Origin: JAWKNZ01 sp041391425
Lineage (GTDB): Bacteria > Bdellovibrionota_B > Oligoflexia > Oligoflexales > JAWKNZ01
DNA length: 64,000 nucleotides
Direction: 5' to 3'
NCBI GenBank assembly: GCA_041391425.1
Contig: JAWKNZ010000004.1
Coordinates: 124,001 to 188,000 of the forward strand
Both the position numbers and the translations under genes were made by a program. Positions 56,597 to 64,000 of this stretch are shown piece after piece; the stretch's first letter is position 1, and each line of letters begins with the position of its first letter. The notes beneath the pieces are model-generated. The model was given only the letters and a program-made list of their open reading frames with translations. It did not search any database and was not told the origin of the DNA.

Positions 56597-57493
56597 ATGC
56601 ATGATATACGTAAGAAAATAGAAGAAATTGCTGGTAATATAATAAAAGCAAGCTCTTATCTTGATTATAAATTGTATCTACAAGATGTCTATAATGAACT
56701 TAAACAGCATAAAAACGATTGTTCTTACACTGCTTTTTCTGAAGCCTTAGGCTTATCAAAGACAAATGTTGCATATTTAATTATAAAGGGACAAAGGCCA
56801 CTTACGGTCAAAAATGGAGAAAAAATTGCAGCCCACTTAAAATTAAAAGGTATTGAGCGAAAATATTTTCTTGGGCTGGTTAAATATTATGCGGAGAAAG
56901 ATCCTTTAAAAAAAGAAAAAATTTTTTCTCTTCTTGTAAATGCCAAAAATAAGACATTAAACAGTGCAGTTCAAAAACAGCAATTAGAATTTTATAGTGA
57001 ATGGTACCATAGTGCTATTTTCGAACTTGTGCATTTATCCGCGGCAGTCTCTGATGCGCATGTATTAGCAAAAATGCTAGAGCCCAATATTCGTCCTGAG
57101 CAAGCTAAGAAAAGTTTGGCTTTATTAGAGAGCTTGAAGTTAATCCAATTTGATAGGAAGAGTAATCGTTATATCATATCTGCTAATAGCTTTAGCGCTG
57201 AAAACGTATTAGCTCATGTTGCAATTTCGCGTTATCATCAGAAGATGATTGAGTTAGCAAAAGAATCACTTGTAACGATGAAAGCAAAAAAACGTGACAT
57301 TAGTGCTATCACATTTTCAATTCCCGAAGGAAGGCTTTATGAGTTAAAAGAAGAAGTGAAGAAATTTAGAAAGAAGGTATTGGCGATAACAGAAAACACG
57401 ATCGATAGTGAAATAGTTTATCAAATGAATATTCAGCTGTTTCCAATAAGTAAGCCCTTATATTCGAGGAATGAACATGATGAAGAGATATAG
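56597..57493 (+). CDS. TIGR02147-family regulatory protein
   Basis: A 298-residue member of the same family as 28133. The HTH-like part has YTAFSEALGLSKTNVAYLII, then KGQRPLTVKNGEKIAAHLKL, and the family core has FYSEWYHSAIFELVHL, RPEQAKKSLALLESLKLIQ and RDISAITFSIPEGRLYELKEEVKKF. It is expected to regulate the lipoproteins that flank it: the first ends 46 bp upstream, and the next gene overlaps its end. The pairing of regulator and exported proteins repeats the arrangement at 26-29 kb. Confidence 0.87.
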   Translation: MHDIRKKIEEIAGNIIKASSYLDYKLYLQDVYNELKQHKNDCSYTAFSEALGLSKTNVAYLIIKGQRPLTVKNGEKIAAHLKLKGIERKYFLGLVKYYAEKDPLKKEKIFSLLVNAKNKTLNSAVQKQQLEFYSEWYHSAIFELVHLSAAVSDAHVLAKMLEPNIRPEQAKKSLALLESLKLIQFDRKSNRYIISANSFSAENVLAHVAISRYHQKMIELAKESLVTMKAKKRDISAITFSIPEGRLYELKEEVKKFRKKVLAITENTIDSEIVYQMNIQLFPISKPLYSRNEHDEEI

Positions 57494-58535
57494 TTTATTT
57501 GTAACATTAATTGTTTTTCTTCTGGGCTTAATGACTGGATGTGGGGTGGAAACGGGAAATCCTGATCAGGTTCCTCCTGATGATAATTATGACGAGGATG
57601 TGGAGTTGTTCATGATACAGTATTCGCAGCTTAATACCGAGGTTATTCCTGGAAGTGAAGAGAATACTTCGTCTACTTTATCATTAATGGAATCTTATAA
57701 TTTTGATGATAATATGAAGCATTATGATTTGTCCTTGTCGACAACTTGTGAGGTCGACGCTCAAGGAAATGTCGGTTCGATGCAGATGGATTGGGATCGA
57801 AAATTTGAGTTTTATCTTGAAGGAAATTTGAATAAGAGGAAAGTTTCAGGTAGTAAAAAGGTAACATCATTTTTACAAGTATCTGATATGCAAGGTGAGG
57901 GGAGGTGTTATAAAGATATTTTGCTTGTTCCGTATCTTTCCATGTCAAAAGGCCAGATGCAATATACGTTTTCGCGTGAGCGCTTGTACCAAGAAGCTTT
58001 GGTTGATTCAGGTGCAAATATTCGTCAAGTAAATCTTACGGCTACAGGGGGAAAATCTGTTTCTTGGGTTCGCAATGATGATAACGCAGAAGATTATTAT
58101 AGTGATTCTGCTTCAATTAGTTTCTCTATTTCAAGTGAGACGAAACTAGAAAAACGTACCGGTTCGCTCGAAATTACTGCTGGCATTGAGACAGCAGAGC
58201 CACTAGTTCTAGATAGGAGGTTCGAGTTAGTAGAAGGTCCTCTCGGACATAAACGTCGTGGGAGATGGGAAAAATTCAATCTTATATCTGGAAAAACTAA
58301 GGCTACCAGGAAAGATGGAAAAGTCATAGAATCTATTTATGAAGATGTTGTTTTTGAGAAAGAAAATGACTGTCAATTTGTTAGCGGAATCATAAAATTT
58401 AATTTATATGAAAGCGAAGATGCTGAAGAGGCAATTAGAACAGTTAAAGTTGTCAAAAATGATGAAAATATGGTTTTTGAATTTCCTAATGGGATTACCT
58501 TGACGAGGGATATGGCAGAGTGCAAAACTTATTGA
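57480..58535 (+). CDS. Lipoprotein, member 2 of a paired family
   Basis: Start chosen at the methionine of MKRYSLFVTLIVFLLGLMTGC (base 57480; the frame has methionines at 57471 and 57477 as well), a lipoprotein signal with lipobox MTGC. It overlaps the end of the TIGR02147 gene, so translation is coupled. The mature part has the same order as its upstream relative: a cysteine-containing beginning (LSTTCEVDAQGNVGSMQMDW), a basic strand region (KFEFYLEGNLNKRKVSGSKK), a long beta-rich middle and a final cysteine pair (ENDCQFVSGIIKFNL, DMAECKTY). Confidence 0.77.
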   Translation: MKRYSLFVTLIVFLLGLMTGCGVETGNPDQVPPDDNYDEDVELFMIQYSQLNTEVIPGSEENTSSTLSLMESYNFDDNMKHYDLSLSTTCEVDAQGNVGSMQMDWDRKFEFYLEGNLNKRKVSGSKKVTSFLQVSDMQGEGRCYKDILLVPYLSMSKGQMQYTFSRERLYQEALVDSGANIRQVNLTATGGKSVSWVRNDDNAEDYYSDSASISFSISSETKLEKRTGSLEITAGIETAEPLVLDRRFELVEGPLGHKRRGRWEKFNLISGKTKATRKDGKVIESIYEDVVFEKENDCQFVSGIIKFNLYESEDAEEAIRTVKVVKNDENMVFEFPNGITLTRDMAECKTY

Positions 58536-58683
58536 AGTGCTAAGCCGTTTTTTCAAGCATCTAGGTGCGACGTTGATTTTTTGAATAAGCAGCATTGCTG
58601 CTACATGGAAGAAAGTCTATAAGAGAATGCTTGCTCTAAAAGGTAAAATATTTCTATCTATAATGTGATGAATATTGCCCAGA

Positions 58684-59604
58684 TTAATAGATTAGATATT
58701 TCCATAAATAGAGGCAAGAACATAATATAACCGTGACGGAAATGAAAGAATAGAAACGAAGCTTGCTAAGTAATTCTTTTTGGCTATGAGTTGAGATAAT
58801 GAATGGATGTTTGTTAAGTTTGTCTTTGGAAAGTATGTGAATAATTGGGGTGTTGAATAACTTTTTTCGCTTTTGTTCTGCATTATTGATAGCAGCTTTT
58901 CTTACTTTATCCCATTCCCACATGTCTATCTTCCCATCTTTATTTTCGTCAAATTTTTCTTTTAGCTTATCTGGATTCTCTCTCCATTCTTTTAAGACTT
59001 GCGATGTTATTTTACTTATACTAGGTATATTGCGACCACCACCTTCTGTATGAAAATATCCAAATACATGAATGACATCGTGAGCATAAATGAATTTTTC
59101 ACTGTAACGGTAGCGCGTCTGTTGGTGAGATCTTAGACTTGCATTTATTAGAAAACTATTATTTGGTTTAAATTGACTGTTGGCAGTTTTAGTCATAGGG
59201 TAAAGTGTTGAGCCATGCCATAGACGTGAGTGATCGGTTATAATTTCTGCGTCACGTGGATCAATTATGCATGATCCAGAATCATCAGAAATTATAAATT
59301 TTTGCGCGCTTGTTCCCTTTTCAATTGTTTGCCAGTTTGGAGACAGATAACTTCCTTGGCTTTGTTCGATTTTATATTGATACCAAACGCATGGATTTTC
59401 TGTTAACGGCGATATGAGTTTAAATCCATCAGAGGTCTCCGATACTGACCCTTTTAACTCGACATAGCCTTGAGCTGCTGATTTGATTTTTGAGGTTGGC
59501 GTATCTTCAATTATTCTGATTTTTTTGATTAGGACAAAAAGGTACCAGATTGATATTGGCAAGGATATGGCGGCTAAAAATATTAAGTAGTAATTTCCAA
59601 ACAT
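58684..59604 (-). CDS. GIDE-domain membrane protein with an EF-hand
   Basis: A 306-residue protein of the GIDE (E3-ubiquitin-ligase-like) domain type, found in bacteria beside LemA. An N-terminal membrane helix (YYLIFLAAISLPISIWYLFVLI) is followed by the GIDE core (YVELKGSVSETSDGFKLISP, PCVWYQYKIEQSQGSYLSP, SGSCIIDPRDAEIITDH). Then a canonical EF-hand loop DENKDGKIDMWE appears at about residue 239 and a second helix (LRFYSFISVTVILCSCLYLW) ends the protein. The EF-hand suggests calcium-regulated behaviour. LemA lies 102 bp upstream on the same strand. Confidence 0.82.
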   Translation of the reverse strand: MFGNYYLIFLAAISLPISIWYLFVLIKKIRIIEDTPTSKIKSAAQGYVELKGSVSETSDGFKLISPLTENPCVWYQYKIEQSQGSYLSPNWQTIEKGTSAQKFIISDDSGSCIIDPRDAEIITDHSRLWHGSTLYPMTKTANSQFKPNNSFLINASLRSHQQTRYRYSEKFIYAHDVIHVFGYFHTEGGGRNIPSISKITSQVLKEWRENPDKLKEKFDENKDGKIDMWEWDKVRKAAINNAEQKRKKLFNTPIIHILSKDKLNKHPFIISTHSQKELLSKLRFYSFISVTVILCSCLYLWKYLIY

Positions 59605-59706
59605 TTATTCAATATCGACCTAGGCTTTTAAGAAGTTTTTTCTTTATTGTCAAATTTTCTCTTTTGCAACAACAGGTTTTTTGATTACAACTAGAAAGAG
59701 TGTTGT

Positions 59707-60285
59707 TTACAAAGATTGAAATATTGCTTTAACATTTACATCTGCTATTTCACTATTTGCGAATTCAAGCATATCAAAAGTTCTGAAAGAAAATATTCTT
59801 GCAATAATAATATCTGGAAATTGTTCAATTCTAATATTATTGAGATTTACTGATTCATTATAGAATTCTCGTCTGTCTGCGATGTCTTGCTCTAAACCAG
59901 TAATTCTATCCTGTAAATGTTGAAATGATTCACTAGCTTTTAATTCAGGATAAGATTCCGCTAGAGCGAATAACTGACCTAGGCCTTGTCGTAATTGTGT
60001 TTCGGCTAGTCCTAAGTCTTTCATATTGGATTTTTGTTGAGCAGCTGCAACAGCAGATCTTGCCTGAATAACTCTTTCTAAAGTTGAACGTTCATAGCCC
60101 ATAAATTGTTTACAGGTCTCGATTAATTTTGGCAGTTCGTCGTGTCGTTGTTTTAATAAAACGTCTATATTAGCCCATGCTTTTTTTATATTATGTCTTA
60201 GCCGTATTAGATTATTATATATAAGTATGAAATACATTCCTAGAATTGCCATTACTGTCACTAACGCAATAGTTGAAATTGCCAT
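59707..60285 (-). CDS. lemA: LemA family protein
   Basis: A 192-residue protein. A short N-terminal membrane helix (TIALVTVMAILGMYFILIY) and then the LemA three-helix bundle: NNLIRLRHNIKKAWANIDV, LLKQRHDELPKLIETCKQFM, YERSTLERVIQARSAVAAAQ. LemA proteins are membrane-bound, with the bulk in the cytoplasm or periplasm depending on group, and their role is poorly known. Adjacent to the GIDE protein, a pairing seen in many bacteria. Confidence 0.92.
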   Translation of the reverse strand: MAISTIALVTVMAILGMYFILIYNNLIRLRHNIKKAWANIDVLLKQRHDELPKLIETCKQFMGYERSTLERVIQARSAVAAAQQKSNMKDLGLAETQLRQGLGQLFALAESYPELKASESFQHLQDRITGLEQDIADRREFYNESVNLNNIRIEQFPDIIIARIFSFRTFDMLEFANSEIADVNVKAIFQSL

Positions 60286-60576
60286 TTTGTAGCCTCATAG
60301 CTTGAGATTGATTTTTATCTCCATGTTATCGGCATAAATTTCACATATTTAACAAGGTCATATAAAAATTCTTTCTTTGTTACTAATGAGCAAATGTTTG
60401 AAGATGGATATTTATTTGCTGATATAACTAATCTTTTAAGGTTAGAGAAAAAATATGGATTCATCGTAATTTTTAGGTAAGTGTCCTAAATCAAGTAATT
60501 CTATTTAAAATAATAAAAACATCTAAATTTAGTCAAAAAATACCCGATGGATGGAGGATATACGGAAGGGGAAAAA

Positions 60577-63318
60577 ATGGATATTAGGCTTATTATTTCA
60601 ATAGCTAGTCTAAGTATTTGTCTTAATTGCAATAATTCGAAAAGTAGCAATTCGAGCTCGTCTCCCACAAATGATAATGCTGCTGGTGATGGAGGTGAAC
60701 AGCAGCTAGGTGTTTCTGGAACATTGAGCGTTCAATTCCAAGCGGCGGAAGGTGCGGAAGAAGCATCTATTGCAAATGCTTCTATTGAAATCGTTGGGCA
60801 CCCCGAATATTCCACTAATACCGATGAGAATGGAAAGCTGACTTTAAATACTTTACCCGGAACTTTAAGTATTGTCGCAACATCAAATGCTGGAGGTGCT
60901 GCTCTTGCGGCTTCAGAGGTTTCAGAGTATGGCATCAAACTCGACGATCTGGTGGTCAAGCCAGGGGAGTTAACTGAAATATTGGAGGCAAAATTTAAGA
61001 AGACGGGAAATTTTTCAGGAAAAGTTAGCTTTAGAGATAATCCAAATAACCTGTCAATTGCAGGTGCTGAAATATACGTTCCAGGCACTTCATTTATAGC
61101 CAAAGCAGCAGAAGATGGATCTTTTGCAATAAATGGTTTGCCTGAGGGTAGTTACAATATTTATATAGATAAAGACGGATTTGCGCGCACAGCACTATCT
61201 GTCTTTATAGAAGAAGGAAAAACTACAGATATAGGTTCAATCGACCTTTCTTTATCGAATGGTCCGGAAGGAGGAATCCAATTAGTTGGTGGGGTTGAAT
61301 TTAATCCAACTGGAAGTCTGACAGAATATTTACTGAAAATCAGAACCGCAAATGTTAAGTTAACTTACGATAATGAATCATCCTTAATGAAGATATCAGA
61401 TGAACCTACATTTTTAAATAAAAAATGGGAGCCAGTTAAAGATACTTATTCTTGGGAATTTACTTCAGATGGAAAAAAATCAATTTACGTAAAATATTCT
61501 GATCTAAATGGGTTAGAAAGTTCTCCATATAAAATTGATTTCTGTATTGATACCGAAGATCCGGCTCTATATTCAATATCTATTCTTAATGGGTGGGCCC
61601 AGACCGCAGCAATTAAGAATTTTATAGATATTGATGCATATGATTCTGGTTGCGGTATCGAAAAGGTTCAAATTTCAAATAATTCTGCAAGCTTGTCTGG
61701 AAGCTCCTATGTTAAATTTGGAAACCGTATAGATTGGAATTTACCTAGCAGTGATGGGTCACAGACCGTATATTTAAAATTGATTGATTATGCAGGAAAT
61801 TTTTCAGAAATAAAGAGTGATGAAATTAACTTAGATACAAGTGGTAAGACAATCATTTATGCAAAAACCTATGATGAGAAGCTGACACTCTACAAAGATC
61901 AAAGCCCATATATATTTAAGTCAGGCGGTACACCATATTTATTTGAAGAAGATGTTTTTATCGAGCCAGGTACAACTATTTATTTCGATCAAAGTTTGAA
62001 AGTGACATTTAAAAATGGTTTAAATAGTGTGGGGAAGGCAGGCGATGAGATCGTTTTTTTGACTGAAAATCTAACTAGTGGTATTTGCTACAGCTATATG
62101 GGATCTTATGCGACTCTCTCATTAGATCAGGGTGCCCCGGGTACATCGGCTGAGCATATTTTTAAACATACGATTTTTAAAAATATAGGATTTGAGGTAA
62201 ATGGGGGAGTTTTTCAAAGCAATCACTTTGATAATTCCCATTGCACAGAAGGCGCAACTGCTAAAATTTCAAAAAAATCTCTTGAGAGTTTAGTTATAGA
62301 TGGAAATCAATTCACAAATTTTGATGAGGTGGCAAGGGTTCAAGAGGGTGATAATACTTCCATAACAAATAATACCGGTACGATTTTGACTGCTATGATT
62401 CAGACAGGAACCGCCAAAAATACTGTCTTTACAAAAAATTCTTTTACCACTCTTCCTACGACATCGTCTCAGGAAGCTTTTATTCAGATCGAAAATGATA
62501 ATTCTTATGTTTATGGTAAAGATAATTCTGTTGATGGCGAAAATAATTTCCTTTATGTGGGTGGCAGTGTTACTCAAAATCTAACTTTTGATGGTATTGT
62601 GATAAATGGTTGTCTGAGCCCAGTGGTCCAAGATGGCTCAAATACGAGAATAATTACTATCAAAAATAGTATTATTAACTGCCAAAGCTTGCAGGATGGA
62701 ATTACTACTTATACAGGAAATCCCAATACAACGTTTCGTTATGAGCATAATACCATTAATTTATCGAAAACGATGATTTATGCTTTTAGGCAGTATACAA
62801 CTCCGACGAAGCTTGAAGTGGTTTCAAACGATATAAGTATTGATTGCGGCAATAATACGGGTGAATTTTGTGATTTAATCTATTTTCGCGGGGGTGATCC
62901 CAACAGCTCAGGCTCTTCGCAGTGTCCAGTTAGCACAAAGGTTGATGCTACACTAACTGGTAATAATATTTCTTGCTTTGGAGATGATAATTCTGGTTGC
63001 CGAGGCTTTGTTTTACATGCAATGGAGCCTAATCAGGTTGGTACCTGTAATTTTAATGCAGGTGAAGCATCTATAAGTATGGATGGAAATTACTGGCGTC
63101 CAGATGGTGGATCAAAAACTATTGCTAATGGGTATGATATTGATAGCAATCGCGTTGTGGGGGACACTTTAGCTGTGACTCCTGATTCTAGTAATATAAA
63201 AATGTACGTTTTGATCGACGATCAGTCGACGACACTACAAACTGTTAATGTTCAAGCCAACTTCCTTCCTACCAGTATTTCGACGTCAGCAACTGTATTT
63301 GCTACCGGTGCGCCGTGA
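60577..63318 (+). CDS. Large lipoprotein with carboxypeptidase-like and beta-helix domains
   Basis: Start chosen at ATG 60577 (GGAAGGGG upstream): MDIRLIISIASLSICLNC is a lipoprotein signal with the lipobox cysteine at LNC. Two carboxypeptidase-regulatory-like beta domains occur near residues 45-130 and 145-235 (EYSTNTDENGKLTLNTLPG, AAEDGSFAINGLPEGSYNIYI). Next comes an Ig-like strand domain (KIDFCIDTEDPALYSISIL), and the C-terminal half is a right-handed parallel beta-helix (GNQFTNFDEVARVQ, VSNDISIDCGNNTG, SINPNTTFRYEHNTINLS-like turns). Such proteins are surface adhesins or polysaccharide-active; no catalytic site was recognised. Confidence 0.8.
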   Translation: MDIRLIISIASLSICLNCNNSKSSNSSSSPTNDNAAGDGGEQQLGVSGTLSVQFQAAEGAEEASIANASIEIVGHPEYSTNTDENGKLTLNTLPGTLSIVATSNAGGAALAASEVSEYGIKLDDLVVKPGELTEILEAKFKKTGNFSGKVSFRDNPNNLSIAGAEIYVPGTSFIAKAAEDGSFAINGLPEGSYNIYIDKDGFARTALSVFIEEGKTTDIGSIDLSLSNGPEGGIQLVGGVEFNPTGSLTEYLLKIRTANVKLTYDNESSLMKISDEPTFLNKKWEPVKDTYSWEFTSDGKKSIYVKYSDLNGLESSPYKIDFCIDTEDPALYSISILNGWAQTAAIKNFIDIDAYDSGCGIEKVQISNNSASLSGSSYVKFGNRIDWNLPSSDGSQTVYLKLIDYAGNFSEIKSDEINLDTSGKTIIYAKTYDEKLTLYKDQSPYIFKSGGTPYLFEEDVFIEPGTTIYFDQSLKVTFKNGLNSVGKAGDEIVFLTENLTSGICYSYMGSYATLSLDQGAPGTSAEHIFKHTIFKNIGFEVNGGVFQSNHFDNSHCTEGATAKISKKSLESLVIDGNQFTNFDEVARVQEGDNTSITNNTGTILTAMIQTGTAKNTVFTKNSFTTLPTTSSQEAFIQIENDNSYVYGKDNSVDGENNFLYVGGSVTQNLTFDGIVINGCLSPVVQDGSNTRIITIKNSIINCQSLQDGITTYTGNPNTTFRYEHNTINLSKTMIYAFRQYTTPTKLEVVSNDISIDCGNNTGEFCDLIYFRGGDPNSSGSSQCPVSTKVDATLTGNNISCFGDDNSGCRGFVLHAMEPNQVGTCNFNAGEASISMDGNYWRPDGGSKTIANGYDIDSNRVVGDTLAVTPDSSNIKMYVLIDDQSTTLQTVNVQANFLPTSISTSATVFATGAP

Positions 63319-63331
63319 ACATGTATAGAAA

Positions 63332-64000
63332 CTAACTATGGTCTAAAATAAACGAAAAAATATGCTCCATTACCGACCGGTGAACATTAGCTGATTTCAT
63401 ATCCCTTTCTAAGTATAGAGCATGGCGTGCTCCGGGAAACTCGAGTAAATGGCATTTGGGCTCATTGGATTGGGATAGCCTATTGATTAGCTGACAAAAC
63501 GGGCTTAAATAGCCAATGGACAAATATTCATCTTCAGTACCGTATAGCACCATAATGGGCGTCTTTGGTGCGATGGAGTATTCTTTGTTTTTTACTGCTT
63601 TCCTGAGTAGGGAGTAAAGCCAATTTTGTGCTTGACTTGTTTCTATGACCCATCCACATGTGGGCTCATGAAGTTGGACTTCCTGATGGTCTTTAAATAT
63701 ATTTTCTATTTTTAATTGCTCCTCTTTTGAAGAAGTGTGTGTAAAGGTATAGTCTTTAGGAAATTGCGCATTTTCTGGAGTATTCGGATTGGCCCAGCTT
63801 AACGGTTTGTTACATAACAATTTTGCAATATCAACCTTTATGGGCTGCCCAAGGTACGGAGAGCTAAGAATAACTCCCTTAAATGGAATTTGTTCAGGTA
63901 TGGTTTTAAAGAGGTAGGCGGCAGCAATCAGACCACCTGTGCTATGTCCATACAGATATAATGGGTCATTATCGTGAACATAGCCTTTACTCTTTATCAG
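63332..64000 (-). CDS. Alpha/beta hydrolase, lysophospholipase-like; 5' end outside window
   Basis: The frame runs open to the window edge at 64000, so the methionine at 63820 is internal. The nucleophile elbow GHSTGG lies near bases 63937-63955, followed by SSPYLGQPI. The catalytic acid is in MVLYGTEDEYLSIGY and the histidine in FPGARHALYLERDM. Serine hydrolases of this lineage (monoacylglycerol lipase / lysophospholipase type) cleave acyl esters. The substrate is not determined. Confidence 0.85.
   Translation of the reverse strand: MIKSKGYVHDNDPLYLYGHSTGGLIAAAYLFKTIPEQIPFKGVILSSPYLGQPIKVDIAKLLCNKPLSWANPNTPENAQFPKDYTFTHTSSKEEQLKIENIFKDHQEVQLHEPTCGWVIETSQAQNWLYSLLRKAVKNKEYSIAPKTPIMVLYGTEDEYLSIGYLSPFCQLINRLSQSNEPKCHLLEFPGARHALYLERDMKSANVHRSVMEHIFSFILDHS

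Noticed and set aside
1..64000. tRNA, rRNA or CRISPR arrays
   Set aside because: No cloverleaf TpsiC-like GGTTCRA sequence with a matching acceptor, no rRNA-like stretch and no short regularly spaced repeats were noticed by eye; a dedicated scan with tRNA and CRISPR finders would settle this.

Overview
The window is A+T-rich bacterial chromosome with mixed strands, short operons and an unusually large number of lipoproteins. The gene set (a YfgM/BamB pair, LemA with a GIDE-domain protein, two TIGR02147-family regulators, a hybrid CheA, HtpG, TldD/TldE, a TonB receptor) fits a free-living Gram-negative bacterium. The TIGR02147 regulators beside secreted lipoproteins suggest the Bdellovibrionota/Oligoflexia neighbourhood. 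This placement is inference, because no rRNA or other phylogenetic marker lies in the window.

Layout. 1-2.2 kb: 3' part of a VWA/GATase-like membrane protein. 2.4-7.9 kb: minus-strand chemotaxis operon cheA-cheW-cheB plus a MshEN-like protein. 8.1-9.1 kb: methylmalonyl-CoA epimerase and a hypothetical gene. 9.5-13.9 kb: a polytopic membrane protein, a lipoprotein and a GT4 glycosyltransferase, separated by repeats. 14-16 kb: yfgM and a frameshifted bamB. 16.3-19.3 kb: a MshEN protein with thirteen copies of a short AGDxxLFD motif. 19.3-23.7 kb: REC-TPR protein, flavin/heme-type split-barrel protein and a degenerate sensor kinase. 24-28.9 kb: lipoproteins, a metzincin protease and a TIGR02147 regulator. 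29.3-31.3 kb: NERD nuclease-helicase. 31.5-33.4 kb: S1-domain protein. 33.8-35.6 kb: two decayed genes. 35.7-43.3 kb: LOG protein, PilZ protein, HtpG, TldD/TldE and a TPR protein. 43.3-47.4 kb: TonB receptor with a decayed lipoprotein partner, and TonB. 48-51 kb: a richer-GC three-gene island between relics of IS5-type and IS3-type transposases. 51-53 kb: frameshifted YejM-like sulfatase. 53.4-58.5 kb: lipoproteins and the second TIGR02147 module. 58.7-60.3 kb: GIDE/LemA. 60.6-63.3 kb: large beta-helix lipoprotein. The right edge cuts an alpha/beta hydrolase.

Three themes link the genes. First, candidate cyclic-di-GMP effector domains (two MshEN-like, one or two PilZ-like) occur with chemotaxis and receiver proteins. 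Second, two TIGR02147 regulators are each embedded with exported proteins. Third, gene decay and dispersed repeats are frequent. A 179-bp inverted-repeat element (A) occurs twice, and one copy sits inside a member of a second repeat family (B, about 165 bp, five copies plus a fragment). At least six genes are broken by single-base indels or a stop codon, some at homopolymers, while housekeeping genes nearby are intact. Some of these breaks could be sequencing errors, but the most damaged genes look truly decayed.
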